Assembly (NCBI RefSeq): GCF_014851395.1
Contig: NW_024040041.1
Coordinates: 6,874,041 to 6,938,040 of the forward strand
Reading direction: 5' to 3'
Origin: Micropterus salmoides
Taxonomy: Eukaryota > Chordata > Actinopteri > Centrarchiformes > Centrarchidae
Length of the DNA: 64,000 nt
Positions 23,286 through 35,462 of this stretch are shown here, piece by piece; position 1 is the stretch's first letter; each line of letters opens with the position of its first letter. The notes under the pieces are model-generated. The model saw only the letters and a program-made list of their open reading frames with translations. It was not told where the DNA came from and did not search any database. The position numbers and the translations under genes were made by a program.

Positions 23286-24275
23286 CAGTGAAATTGCTGA
23301 AGCTGTGGCACTCACCACTGAATGCCTAATTTACACTAGAAAGATTTGAAGACCACAGCTGTGATGTTCAGATTTCGTCTGCCCAGTGGTCAACATCTAA
23401 AAACTAAGAGGCAACATTGCTCTAGGAATGTGGGATAGATTTTGAATGTGCAGAAAGTTATTAAAGTCCAACAGTTTATAACTGAATTAAAATGAATTAA
23501 TTTACAAGGTGAAAAGGCGCCACAGTCCCATTTAAATAAGTTGCTTCCCCAAACAAAAGAGGAGGAAAGACTAAATCTTGCATGTGTGCTGACTCAGCGT
23601 GATCTACAGGAGAAACATATCTAAAAGCAACTCAGTGCCTGAGAGCCTCACTGTATTATATTCTGTTAGTTTGAATTGTCAGCTGCCACCTGAATTTTGT
23701 GTTTCCCTTTACATAAATAAAAATATTTCCACCATAAATTGGTGCAGGAAATTAACTGTTTAGTGCTCAAATTCTTTCGACATTGAAGATTTCTTAAAAG
23801 TAGTGTTAAAATCTTGCCATGCTCAATCTTGTGAACCCGATATTGTGTCTCGTCTTATGAGCTAAATGTCTCATTTACAACCCTAGTTCCGAACCTTTTC
23901 ATCTCTAAAACATTAGGGAACTATTGCCACTTTTTGTCTGAGACATGTTGAATTTTGAGCAAGTTACTTCACATTGCTTTTTCCATCTATATGTAAAATT
24001 CCTTGCTCGATCTCCGAATTCTAGTAAGTGTTACTAACTGAAGCAGAAGTAGATCTCATAGTTTTGCAGAAAATGGGTTCACTAAAAAGTTATTTCATGT
24101 ACTGATTGATGAGATACCAGTGTGAGCGGGCCAGAAGATTTTTCTTTTTCTTGTAATTGTCAGGTTCACTGTTTTCATTGTAGGCATAAAGCTTTGCCTC
24201 ATAGTGTCTTGTTTGTCTGATGTAGTGTACACAGTGCTGTAATGGCTCTATAACAGCTCGCCACAGTTTCACCTC

Positions 24276-25028
24276 CAGCATAGGTATTGTGCAGGTATGC
24301 CGTAGGCTGGCCACAATAAAAGGCCACTCGAAAATGTGCCGTTCCATCACACAGCAACATGCCACAGATGTCGCAAGTTTTGAGGGAGCATGCAATTGGC
24401 ATGCTGAGTGCAGGAATGTCCACCAGAGCTGTTGCCTGTGAATTGAATGTTCATTTCTCTACCATAAGATGTCTCCAAAGGCGTTTCAGACAATTTGGCA
24501 GTACAACCGGCCTCTCAACCGCAGACCATGTTTAACGACACCAGCCCAGGACCTCCACATCCAGCATCTTCACCAGGATTGTCTGAGACCAGCCAACCAG
24601 ACAGCTGCTGCAACAATCAGTTTGCATAACCAAAGAATTTCAGCACAAACGGTCAGGATCCGTCTCGGGGAAGATCATCTGCATAGTTGTCGTCCTCATC
24701 GGGGTCTCGACCTGTCTACAACTTTGCACAGCCATTGAGGAGGAGTTTACCAACATTCCACAGGCCACAATCAACAACCTGATCAACTCTATGCAAAGGA
24801 GATGCAAATGGGGGTCATATCAGATACTGACTGGTTTCCAGACTCCCCCAGACCTCCCAATACAGTGAAACTGCACATTTTCGAGTGGCCTTTTATTGTG
24901 GCCAGCCTAAGGCACACCTGTGCAATACCCATGCTGTCTGATCAGCATCTTGAGTCTTAGATCTTTGAGTTCAGCTCATGATGAATGGAGGCAAAAACAA
25001 AAGTATTGTTTATAATTTTGTTCAGTGT
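24276..25028 (+). mobile_element. Tc1-like DNA transposon remnant with 64-bp inverted repeats
   Basis: Left 24276-24339 and right 24873-24936 are near-perfect inverted repeats (core gtggccttttattgtggcca). Between them an open stretch (24469-24735) encodes TTPAQDLHIQHLHQDC ... NQRISAQTVRIRL, the second helix-turn-helix of a Tc1-type transposase. The catalytic DDE domain is absent, so the element is non-autonomous. The right side continues through agatctttgagttcagctca to ttttgttcagtgta (about 25028), a known fish element end. The equivalent left extension was not found. Confidence 0.65.
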
Positions 25029-25726
25029 AGGTTTGAGAGCAAAACTTTCCACTCTCACAAAGGTGTGATTGAAAATGTCATCCAGCTCAATTTAATCTTA
25101 ATAGCAGAGTATAGATAGTCTCCAACTGTGCGTTTTAAAATACTCCACCATACAAACTGTTCAGTAACAAGCTGGTAGAACCCCAAAGAGATCCACACAA
25201 CTGTGCTGAAGTGCTTGGCTCTTTGTGTGTACCATCTTTCATTATTTTGCTTTGTTTCAAGTTGGCTGAATGGAGTTTAATTTGCATGAACTCAAAGGTT
25301 AATAAACGATTGGGTAAAAAACAGTTTGATCAAAGGCCATGCTTTGACTTGAATGATGCAATCTGGTGTCCCTGGGCGACTTTGAGCAGGTAATGGTTGC
25401 TTTCAGTAGAAGAGAGTTGATGACGCAACTCTGATAACACATCACACACAGTAGGACACGCCGCAAATCCCCATTTGATTTTAATTCAGAAAGAGTGGTA
25501 CGTGCAAATGGACATGACACCAGTGATCTTCATGTATACGAGTCGTGGGAAGGTGGGAAGGGAAGGCTAGTGTGAAACCGGTTACGTTCAGCCTTCATGA
25601 ATGTGTGCATGATTGAATACGGAAGATACTGCATTGACGCACATCATCAGGACGTGAGTCATCAAATTGTAAGACCAGGACCATCTCTTTCTGTCTCACA
25701 CATCTCATTTAGCCTTGACACTGTGT

Positions 25727-25728
<2 letters not shown>

Positions 25729-25776
<48 letters not shown>
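25729..25776 (+). repeat. (CA)24 microsatellite
   Basis: A pure (AC)n tract of about 48 bp, typical of fish and likely polymorphic. Confidence 0.95.
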
Positions 25777-25778
<2 letters not shown>

Positions 25779-26149
25779 ACTTTAAAACACAGAGTTGAAT
25801 ATAATAGGCTGTCTCTGTTTAAGGTTAATGCTTTCTGCCTTCAGTGCTAATCACTGGCTGCATAATGTGTCTAAAGCAGCTTCTCTCATTCTTCGTGTTC
25901 AAAGAAGTCCTCAGTAACATTTACAACCCCGTCTACCTCATTCTTTCACCTGCTTAATAACAGAGATGTTGCAACAACTGGGCAACCATTAGCTACAAAG
26001 GCTAAAAGCCTTTATTGATTATTTTCTGACATTTGATAGTTCAAATTGATTGATAATAAATGGATCAGATAAATCGATAATGAAAATGATTCTTATTGGT
26101 GTTGGATGGTTTCATATAAATATATGGTTATAGATGGTATAGGTAGTGT

Positions 26150-26215
26150 TTCCCACACATTGGCTGTACTTGGGCGGATCGCCCAGGTAGATTAACAGCC
26201 ACCCAAGTAAATTTA
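26150..26215. repeat. Second copy of the 19040-19105 repeat
   Basis: This segment (cccacacattggctgtacttgggcgga...gcccaggtagattaacagccacccaag) matches 19040-19105 with a few substitutions and the same orientation. Unclassified dispersed repeat. Confidence 0.55.
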
Positions 26216-26459
26216 GTGACCTATTTTAAAAGCGTTTGATTGCAGCGCTACGCGGCGCGTGCGTAGAATTGTACTTTAATTATGTTTGGGGCCTCACAAG
26301 AGAGTGGTCAAAATCAAAGCAGCAGTTGTATCAATGAGCGTAATACCACCTTTTTAAGTACCAAGTATGCCAAGCCCCCAGGACATACGCCATGCTTTCA
26401 AGCCAATGTGACATAGTGGCCAAACTTTTTCCCATAGACATTTTGGATAAATTGTTTTT

Positions 26460-26580
26460 GAACGCCACAACTCCCACAAAATGACTCGTTTCACTATCAG
26501 AATTTGATCCATCCGGCATAAAAACGTTTGGAAATTCTAAAAGAGGCGCACGACTAAATAATTTCATCCCTTTTCAAGTT
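26460..26580 (-). repeat. Fragment related to the 16621-17167 MITE
   Basis: The reverse complement carries ggatcaaattctgatagtg and gaaacgagtcatttt. These match 16867-16906 of the Harbinger-like element with few differences. I infer a fragment of the same or a parent element inserted in the opposite orientation. Confidence 0.5.
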
Positions 26581-27082
26581 AGCAGAGGGCTAAACCAGAA
26601 GTAAGCCTGCTCCTGTGGGTCCACACAATGCAAAAACACTGGATTTTATATTTCCCATAATGCAGCTTAGTGGCATCTTCCGTTAGATTGCCCTTGCCTG
26701 GTCCCATCCCTGATAAATTTAGCACCGTCACTCAAGTTTCAGACATTGGATCATCAGAAAGATTAATACATTTTATGGAAGACAGCCTTAAACAGCAAAT
26801 GCCAGTAGCTTCATATTTACCACAACATAACCACACAGACATAAGTATCAATTTTCCCAGCAAGAAAGCTAATAAGCCCATAAATGTGCAGCTTTTAAGC
26901 AAACCTTAAGGTAAAATAATTTAACCTGGAGTTTAGGAACAAACTGTAAAAATTTTCCACTACGCTACAAAGCTCCCCTAACATGTAATTACAGGAGACC
27001 TTCGTCTCACTCTTAAAAAAACATATTTGGATCCCTTTGCATGTGTCATCTTATCCTCAATGACATTTGTGTTTTCCCCTAG

Positions 27083-27190
27083 GCGGTGAACAAGGAACTG
27101 CGTGAACGTGTGAGAGAACTACTTAGAGAGGCAGAGGATACAGAACAACAGCTGGAGGAAAAGGGGGATTGGGATGATCATGTTAAAAGT
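27083..27190 (+). other. Candidate orphan coiled-coil exon (unidentified)
   Basis: A polypyrimidine-cccctag acceptor (AG at 27081-27082) is followed by an open frame with exon-like codon use. It is predicted to start AVNKELRERVRELLREAEDT and continue QQLEEKGDWDDHVK. The peptide is strongly helical and charged with heptad-like leucines. I do not recognise the gene. No convincing donor follows: the best is gttaaa at about 27181, and the frame stops only at 27284-27286. It may be an alternative exon, an exon of a gene not otherwise visible, or a dead exon copy. Confidence 0.35.
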
Positions 27191-27697
27191 TTCAGTTCCT
27201 CACACGGTCATACTGTTCTGCTCCCTCTTGCTTTATTCTCACCACTTTTCATAGCATGCCATAATTTTTTTTGTCTCCATTTTTAAAATGTTTACATGTG
27301 TGCACCCGAATACACTCGGCAGTTTTGGATAGCTTGTTGAATTTTCAAGCATTTAGTCTTCAATTTAACTTTTTCAGTTTTGACAGCTGTGGCAGGACAG
27401 TAGTGTTTATATTCTTCTATTTAGGTGGCTAGTTATATCCTGATTGGCTAAAAGGCAGTTTGATTTTATCTCTGGTCAGCCTTCAACTGTTAAGTGGCCA
27501 GATGTTGCCATGAAAGCTTTCTGTGAGTGTTGAATTCAAAATTGTGGCTAAATGAAATCTGTCTAGCTGTGCGCCTGTTCTGTGCACAGAACAACAGCAG
27601 ATGTGACAGGACTTCCTGCCATACTCGGAGACACCCTCATTAAACATTCTTTCACCAACATACATAGCTCTGTATGAATAAAGGAATGGAAACAATG

Positions 27698-28140
27698 ATT
27701 GATACCATTCTCTTATCTGTCTGTTAAATCTATGGCTACAGCCAGCAGCTGGTTAGCTTAGCTGACCTAAGATTCTGGCAGGGGGAAACTGCTAGCCTGG
27801 CTCTGTCCAGAGAAAGTAACTGCTCCCGAACCAAGAAATAGTCCCACACATGACTCCTTATAAAACTGCAACTTGCTGCTTTTACTCTTTGTTTTTGTAC
27901 ATCTCAATCACCTGAGGGAAAAAAAAATAGTGAGCTTTAGAGTAGTTGGTGGATTTTGTTACCTTTTTAGACAGAGCCAGTCAAGCTGGGTTTTTTTTTT
28001 TTCAGTCTTCATGCTAAGCTGGTCAGCTTCATACAGATGCATACATTTAGCATACAGATGTGGTAGGTATCAATCAAAAATAAGAATCAAATAAGAGTAT
28101 TTCCCAAAAACTATTAAACTAAGTAAACTATTCCTTTAAA
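27698..28140. repeat. Palindromic teleost MITE-like repeat, copy A
   Basis: It begins gattgataccattctcttat and ends ...gtatttcccaaaaac..aactattccttta. The inside carries gccagcagctggttagctta, ggctctgtccag and a reverse-oriented matching arm (atgctaagctggtcagctt). Related copies are at 52462-52915 and 60970-61385. It is a foldback element without coding capacity. Confidence 0.6.
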
Positions 28141-28482
28141 ACAGACTAACCTGAACCCGCTCAAGTTACTAGTTAAGGGTGGTTACTGTTGCAGTCACAT
28201 TACTATGTTTCATAAACCCGTATTACAAAGCGCCAACACATACAATTACTTATGTAGAAATGTCAAGGACGATCTCTGGAATTGCCGCTTTAGATGAATG
28301 TATGCAGTCTTGTAGAGAGTGCCACACTAACAGTCTAAACCAGTGAATGGAGTCTGCATGGACTGATAAAGTGTATTATCCTGCCTGGTCAGACTGCGGC
28401 CATACAGTATAATGGTCTCGTCACATGGTTAGTGCAAAGTGTGTGTGTTGACCTGAGAGCTAATGCATAGATCTGTGCGTGT

Positions 28483-28500
28483 GAGAGAGAGAGAGAGAGA
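28483..28500 (+). repeat. (GA)n tract
   Basis: Short gagaga run. A second, compound (GT)n-(GA)n tract lies at about 28602-28636. Confidence 0.8.
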
Positions 28501-28706
28501 GCCCCACTGAGCTGGTATTTGCTGTATCAGCAGGGTCTCTGGGTGGCGAGGTGGTCAGAGAGTCCTATCATGGAAAATTCCACAGGACACCAGTTTAGTG
28601 GTGTGTGTGTGTGTGTGTACGAGAGAGAGAGAGAGAAAAACAAAGAGACAGACCTCTAGTATCACCACGGTTGACATTTTTGTTCAGAGTGAAATTTCTT
28701 GACAAT

Positions 28707-29425
28707 ATGATGTTGGATCATAGACTGTATATAAGAAGTGGATGTAGTCATCGTGACGTCCCCCATTGGTTTGTGGACTGCCATTTTGAAGACTCGAGTT
28801 TGGCCGATAGGGTGCTGCTATGTCGAGTTTTTGCAACCAGGAAGTGCCCAGAAGTGACGAGCTTATTGGCCGTGTGCAGAGCTAGCTAGCTTGCTTAACA
28901 GGTGCAACTGTAACTCACGTTAACTGTCATTTTAACAGGGCTGATAACTTTGTCTAGCCAACAACAGTCTTAAAACAGCCAACTCCCATTAAGCTTTTTC
29001 AGTGGCGCTGGTTACATTTACACAGTGCTGAGGGTACGAGTCGGCTCTAGCCTGATTGACAGGTTGCCATGGTAACGACTTGTCAATCATAGATAATCCC
29101 GCCCTGAAATATACTCTGCTTTATGGTCTATTTTAAAATAAATGTGACCATAATTTACTAAATGAACATCATTTTGTATTGAAGAAGACATGAAACTAGT
29201 GACTGAGATCATAAACTCATCAGGGAAGTGTTTACTAGGGTCATTATTCAGCTGAGAAGTAGGGTCATTTTACCATTATTTCTAATGGAGCCAGGCTTCT
29301 TTTTGCAACCAGAAGAGTCGCCCCCTGCTGGATTTTCAATAGAATGCCGGTTTCAGGGACTTCCGCATCAGCTTCATATTGTAGACCAGAAGCTTCCCGC
29401 TTGTGTGTGATGGATTGTCTTAAAA
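28707..29425. repeat. Teleost non-autonomous repeat ('atagactgtatataagaagt' family)
   Basis: It starts catagactgtatataagaag, followed by gtgacgtcccccattggttt and gtggactgccattttgaaga. It ends with cgccccctgctgg ... ttccgcatcagcttca. This layout is one I know as an abundant fish interspersed repeat. The ORFs in it are not genes. A CTCF-like motif is noted separately. Confidence 0.6.
29317..29331 (-). promoter_or_regulatory. CTCF-like motif inside a repeat
   Basis: On the minus strand this reads CCAGCAGGGGGCGAC, an essentially perfect CTCF core. It lies inside the dispersed repeat above. Motif evidence only. Confidence 0.4.
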
Positions 29426-29429
29426 TTTA

Positions 29430-32400
29430 CTACAGTTGCTCAAGGTCCCTAGAGGATACATTTTAATGACTTGTAACTAATAATTATAGATGGCCTGACT
29501 TGTCAATTCTGATTTTCTTTCCTTCTAAGAACTATATATTTACTTTATTAGGATCAGCATGAGCCTATGCAATTGTATGTTCATAATAAATTGTTAACTA
29601 TTAAATAACTTTTACATTTTCTCCAAAACTACACCAGGGTACAGGACCTTCTCTCACTCAAACAAATCTCAATAGGCTACTGGACAAAGCTTTTTTTATA
29701 CAATTAAAATCCAACTGAAAAATAAATTTCACTATAACACGGCAGCAGAATGATAGTGTAACTGTAGCCGGACAGTGGGGGTATATTTGTATATTTTATT
29801 TGACAATATTTGAAAGAATGAAAAATTACCCTATTTCTAGTAGGTTATTTCTTATCTCACCATTTCAACTCTACATAATTATCCACCTTATTTTAGTGTT
29901 TACTCACAAACTACTTTTAATCTACTCACCTTGCTTTCCTCTTCAGACACACACACCCAGCAGTTTTATAAAGTCGCCCCCATAAAACTGGAGGAAAACC
30001 AGTGAAGAACTTCCACGCTGATGACATATTTTTGTGCGTGTGTGGCTGTGACAACAGTCGGAAACTCTCTGTGCTGCTGTGCACTGGTTGCACCATGCAT
30101 GCAAATTTGACCTGCACAGGATCAAATATGCGACACTGATCTGCCTCCGTCACCAGTCATGGCCGATCAAGCTGACAATCAGGTACAACAACAAACCATC
30201 CCGTCTGTTCCCACTGTGATCAGCACTATTTCTCATTCGGAATGAATGATCGAAAATGTCCAAATACATTTCAATCCAAAAATGATGTATAGTTCAGACT
30301 GGAGGCATGAAAGTTGAACCCTGTTGCTGAAAGCCTTGTGGGGGCAGACTGTAGCTTTCCTTCTTAAATGCTCTCCAAGATGAAAATCAGACCGCAGCTC
30401 TTACGTCAGCAGAGCAATTGTGGTTTAATGTCTTTCTCTAGACGTGTGGGTGTCTATGGGAAATAGTTTTGCCTTTGTTTATTTATTGGTTCATGTTTTA
30501 GGTGGCAACTTGTGCAAATGTACACAGGCATGTAATCATCTCTGACCTCCTTTCACATTCTCTCCATCCTTATCTTCGACCCCTCACACTCCTGCTCTTT
30601 TATCTTCCTGTTTTAAACCTCTTATGACTCAGCTTGTATTATTTCACCGTGCATGTTTATGCATATCTTTTAACGTTTCTGTACGGCAAGCTGCTGCCTT
30701 TCATCACTGCCTCTTTTCTACATTTATACTGTGCTTATTTTCTCCAGTTTGATGGCGTTGTCTGTATTTCGGTAGGTTGGTCCACCAGTTTTTACAGACA
30801 TGGTCCCCACAGAATGAACCGTTATGACTTTAGCGATTCCCCTTACTTTTCCTCCAGTGCAAATGTAGTAGTGTCTATGGTGCTATAAATAATGAACATT
30901 CCTGTAAAAACGTGCATTCAGAGGAGGCTTTTAATTTGAAAGGTGCACATCAATACATTCAATGTTATAATTTCTTAATTGTCCCACATTTCTTAAAGTG
31001 TGAATGTAAGTAAGTAAACTAGATTTTTATAGCATCTTTCAAAACCAGTTACAAGGTGCTTCGCAGATGCACAGAAAATACTAAACCATCAAATGCAACA
31101 AGAAATTCATTTTCATTGTAAAATATTGTTTTATATTCCAAACATTCTTCTTCCTTTCCAAACTTGGCATCGATTATCTTCAGTGCAACTTGACCACCGT
31201 TGGTTGGGTTTGGAGATTCAGGTGTCTTATGCTAGTAGTGGCTAATATAGCCTCGAGCAGAGGGGAGGAGCTACAGAGGTCTGGTAAGCTCACCTCTTTC
31301 TAACTCCACACGCCCAGATATTTTATTTTCAAACTTGTAGTCTTCAACCCACGCTGACTCAAGTGAAATCACATGAGGCAATTTACCAAACATCACACAG
31401 CTCCCTCTGGAGCTACAAAATACTTTGTACAAATTCTTTCACATACGCAGGCGGCTCGCCCTAAAAGCTATAAACAGACTTTGATGTGTAAAGTTGGTGG
31501 AGTCCCCCTTAATCATCAGCATGCAGAATGTTGCAATGATAAATGGCAGCAGATGAAACACTCCTAGGTACAGCCCAAAAATGTTTAATAAGAACTGGGT
31601 AGGGCGGCGCTCGGCCTTGCTTTCTATTTTGCTCACTGGCCACTTGCGTTATTGCAGTGAAAAATTGTCCAGCAGCCCAAAAAGCATTTCCATAATAGGC
31701 CACCATTGGAAAAACGAGATGTCTAAAACTGTTAAGAGGACACCTCTAACTGCAAGTAAGGTCAATTATGACTCTTTCTATTATAAATGTTTGAGCCATG
31801 GAGGTTTTTATATTTGTTAAACATTCCTCGAGCCGAGAAAAGCTGTTTTACTTTCATCACAATGTAAAGTCTATGGGCCGAGCAGGAATTCGTGGGCGGG
31901 GCCAGCAGGAGGACTAGTGTGCATGTTCACTGGGCTGCATACCCCCAAAGGTAAATTCTGAAGCTAAGAACATTTTTTGCCAGATGCCCCAGGGGAGCGA
32001 TTCTCATTGTATTGACAAGGCGTATGCACTTACTAATAATAATACGGCGATGGTACAGCCCCATCCCCTTCCTCCGCCTTCTGTAGCGGACGCACACAGC
32101 AAAGTCTCATTTTTCCCTACAGGGAGGAGAAAGCCATCTAATATGACTATGATAAATAGCGTAATAATAAAACTGTCTTTAATAGCTTGTGTAGTCCTAG
32201 CTAAATGTGAATAAAATACTTTCATTATCTTCTATTCCTGAGCAGCTGTCGATTCAAGCAGGAGGAGGAGGAGACTGAGTGTGTCTGGAAATTCCAGGAA
32301 GGGGGAGATTTGTTCCAGGCAACTAAGTGAAATCTCAGCAGCTGGTTTATATCAATCATGAGATACTTTATCTCTACTTTATCTTGTGCTATGAGGAAAT

Positions 32401-32980
32401 ATACTTCGTACTTATTGTTCTCTTAAGGGGGGTTTGCATAAATGACAAATTTAGTCTAGTCTAGACAAATTTAGTTTAAATCTTAAATTCTAAGCTACTG
32501 TTTGTTCCGGTTTATTTGACTACGGTAAAAAGCTGAAACAATTCAGTGGAACAAGAGTGTGTGATTAACTGCTTGTTCTTGTCTTATGATGAAAACTATG
32601 AAAACTGAACATCTTTGGGTTTTAGACTGTTGGTCAGACAAAACAAGCTATTTGAAAACGTCACCTTGGGCTCTAGGACATTTCAGACCGGTTAAAGGGT
32701 TAATCACTTAATCAAGATTATTCATCAGATTATGTAATAATAAAAATTGTTGTTAGCTACTTCCCTCTTATGGTCCATCAGAATGAACATTTGATATTCA
32801 GTTTTTTTTCCCAGCAACAATGCCAACCATTCTCTAATATTCAACTTCTCAAATGAGAGGAGCTTTTCTTCGACATCTATGACAGTAAACACAATATCTT
32901 TGGGTTCTGGGCTGTCGGATAAAACAAAATTTATAGGCAGCATTGTGGGCTCTGTCAAATTATAACACACTTGCATGTGA
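29430..32980 (+). other. carhsp1 intron 1, mixed repeat debris
   Basis: No supported coding exon. The stretch at 31190-31800 contains sequence (cacacagctccctctggagc) that recurs at about 41364-41390 (cacacagctccctcctgaga), so it is dispersed repeat DNA. The minus-strand ORF at 32725-32976 lies in AT-rich repeat-like sequence with gaaaatgattc-type ends. Nothing else was recognised. Confidence 0.4.
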
Positions 32981-32982
32981 TA

Positions 32983-34171
32983 TACACTCTCACAAAAGTG
33001 AGTACACCCCTCACAGTTTTGTAAGTATTTGATTATATGTTTTCATGTGACAACACTGAAGAAATGACACTTTGCTACAATGTAAAGTAGTGAGTGTGCA
33101 GTTTGTACAAAACCGCTGGCAACAGAATGAGTACACCCCTAAATGAAAATGTCCAAATTGGGCCCAAAGTGTCATTATTTTGTGTGGCCACCATTATTTT
33201 CCAGCACTGCCTCAACCCTCTTGGGCATGGAGTTCACCAGAGCTTCACAGGTTGCCACTGGAGTCCTCTTCTACTCCTCCATGACGACATCAAGGAGCTG
33301 GTGGATGTTGGAGACCTTGCGCTCCTCCACCTTCTGTTTGAGGATGCCCCACAGATGCTCAGTAGGGTTTAGGTCTGGAGACATGCTCGGCCAGTCCATC
33401 ACCTTTGCCTTCAGCTTCTTTCAAGGCAGTGGTCGTCTTGGAGGTGTGTTATCATGTTGGAATACTGCCCTGTGGCCCAGTCTCCGCAGGGAGGGGATCA
33501 TGCTCTGCTTCAGTACATCACAGGACATGCTGGCTTTCATGCTTCCCTCAATGAACTAGAGCTCCCCAGTGCCGGCAGCACTCATGCAGCCCCAGACCAG
33601 GACACTCCCACCACCATGCTTGACTGTAGGAAAGACACATTTGTCTTTGTACTCCTCGCCTGGTTGCCACCACACACGCTTGACACCATCTGAACCACAT
33701 AAGTTTGTCTTGGTGTCATCAGACCACAGGACATGGTTCCAGTGATCCATGTCTGCTTGTCTTCAGCAAACTGTTTGCAGGCTTTCTTGTGCATCATCTT
33801 TAGGAGAGGCTTCCTTCTGGGACGACAGCCATGCAGACCAGTTTGATGCAGTGTGCAGCGTATGGTCTGAGCACTGACAGGCTGACCCCCCCACCCCTTC
33901 AGCTTCTGTAGCAATGCTGGCAGCACTCATACATCTATTTCCCAAAGAACCGCCATGTTCAACTTCCAGTGACCAGTGAGAGTGATAACAACAAATTTAA
34001 CACACCTGCTCCCATTTCACACCTGAGACCTTGTAACACTAACGAATCACATGACACCGGGGAGTAAAATGGGTTATTGGGCCCAAATTGGACATTTACA
34101 CTTAGGGGTGTACTCACTTTTGTTGCCAGTGGTTTAGACATTAATGGCTATGTGATGTGTTATTTTGAGGG
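32983..34171 (-). mobile_element. Tc1-like transposon, internally deleted
   Basis: The left end cactctcacaaaagtgagta and the repeated gagtacacccct..tgaaaatgtccaaatt / aatttggacat..aggggtgtactcac blocks are the nested inverted repeats of a well-known fish Tc1 element. The left terminal repeat has lost its middle near 33109, and the right terminal repeat is truncated at about 34171. Transposase remnants lie between on the minus strand. Confidence 0.85.
33175..33938 (-). pseudogene. Broken Tc1 transposase
   Basis: Minus-strand reading shows the HTH-linker region (SAQTIRCTLHQTGLHGCRPR and KPLLKMMHKKACKQFAEDKQ). A frameshift near 33745 is followed by the catalytic start HVLWSDDTKTNLCGSDG and PTVKHGGGSVLVWGCMSAAG. 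Downstream the DDE region is broken into different frames. The N-terminal DNA-binding domain is missing: sequence jumps at about 33940 directly to the 5' leader. Not functional. Confidence 0.85.
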
Positions 34172-35194
34172 AAAATTCTTGTTAGTTGTTGTTGTTAGGT
34201 TTGATTTTGATGAAGCATACGTAGTTACTGAGTGCCACTCAAGATTACCAACCACACGCAAGTTTCAAGTGGATTTTCATACGTTCTGGGATAAACTGAA
34301 AGCAACTGAAAATCGTCAGCAGGGATATAGAGTACAGTTTATGGATTCTGTATTTAGGTGGCCAAAGCATTGCAGACCATCACAATGGCCCTTTTTAAAG
34401 CAGCATGCTTTGTGCTCTGTAAAGAGTAAGACTTCACAGGCTAAATTGGGACCCACCTTTATCATGTTTTCCGAGCCTCCCTCTGGCATTATCTCTTGCT
34501 TATCTGCCACATTCATTCTCCTCCTCCCTCTGTGCTCCTTCTAAAGACCCTCTCTCCTTTCCTGTTGTTGTTCTCAACCAACTATTTTCTTTCCAGGCCT
34601 GTTAATGATTTGTTTTAGGTCTCTCTGGAAATTTCAGCCATGTGCCACATAAAACATACACAACAATAATCTTGAATGTTTTGCGTTTATTCATATTCCT
34701 CTTAGCTGGAGGGATTACATTTGTCACAGTGTAAATAAGTGATTGAAAAGCATTTATTCGTGTGTGTGGGGGGGGGTCCAGTCATAACCCTGCCTTCCTC
34801 CAGCAGGCTGTGATTACATTAACCTCATGTCTATTGAGTTAAAAAGGATCAGACGCTCTGCTCACTCTGCTCTGTGCTTCGAAATTGTAAAATATATTCA
34901 GGCTCCTGCCACCAATGTGTGTAGCTGTGTGAATCTTATGAATAAGAGACCTCAAGATTAGCTCTGAATCTGGGGATCTTCGAAGAGTCTAACGTCTGTA
35001 AGCATGACGATGCAGTTTTTGCCATTATTGTTCATCTTTCCTAGTGAAAGATACCAGTGCTTGTTTTCCTCCCTTCATTGCTATTATCCATCCTTATCCA
35101 GTATGTTCACAGAGCTAGATAATCCATCACAGCTAACGCAGTCTTGATCTGCCTTTGTTCCATTTTATCAATACTTTATTGTGCCCGGCTGAGT

Positions 35195-35462
35195 GCTTTC
35201 TTTTGGGGCGCCAGGAGCTCTGTCTGTAAGGATAAGGCTTGGAAAATGAGGGTCCCCGGTTCGAATCCAGCTTGGACCAGAGTTGCGGAGCGTGGACTGG
35301 TAGCTGGAGAGGTGCCAGTTCACCTCCTGAGCAGCCCCTCACTCTGACATCTCTCTCCATGTGTTGTTGCTACGGGTCCTGTATGTGTATGATACTAACA
35401 GAGTGAAAAAACAGAATTTTGGATTTGGATTTATGGATTAATAAAGTATATCTTCTTCTTTT
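35195..35462 (+). mobile_element. tRNA-derived SINE
   Basis: A tRNA-like head (gcgccaggagctctgtctgtaagg) contains a perfect pol III B-box, GGTTCGAATCC, at 35258-35268. The body continues through tgctacgggtcctgtatgtg and the tail reads attaataaagtatatcttcttctt. This is the structure of a teleost tRNA SINE. It is not a functional tRNA because no cloverleaf is retained. Confidence 0.7.

Noticed and set aside
35210..35280. Possible tRNA gene (perfect B-box GGTTCGAATCC)
   Set aside because: No cloverleaf, poor A-box, and it is followed by a SINE body with an AATAAAG..CTTCTT tail, so it is a SINE head rather than a tRNA.
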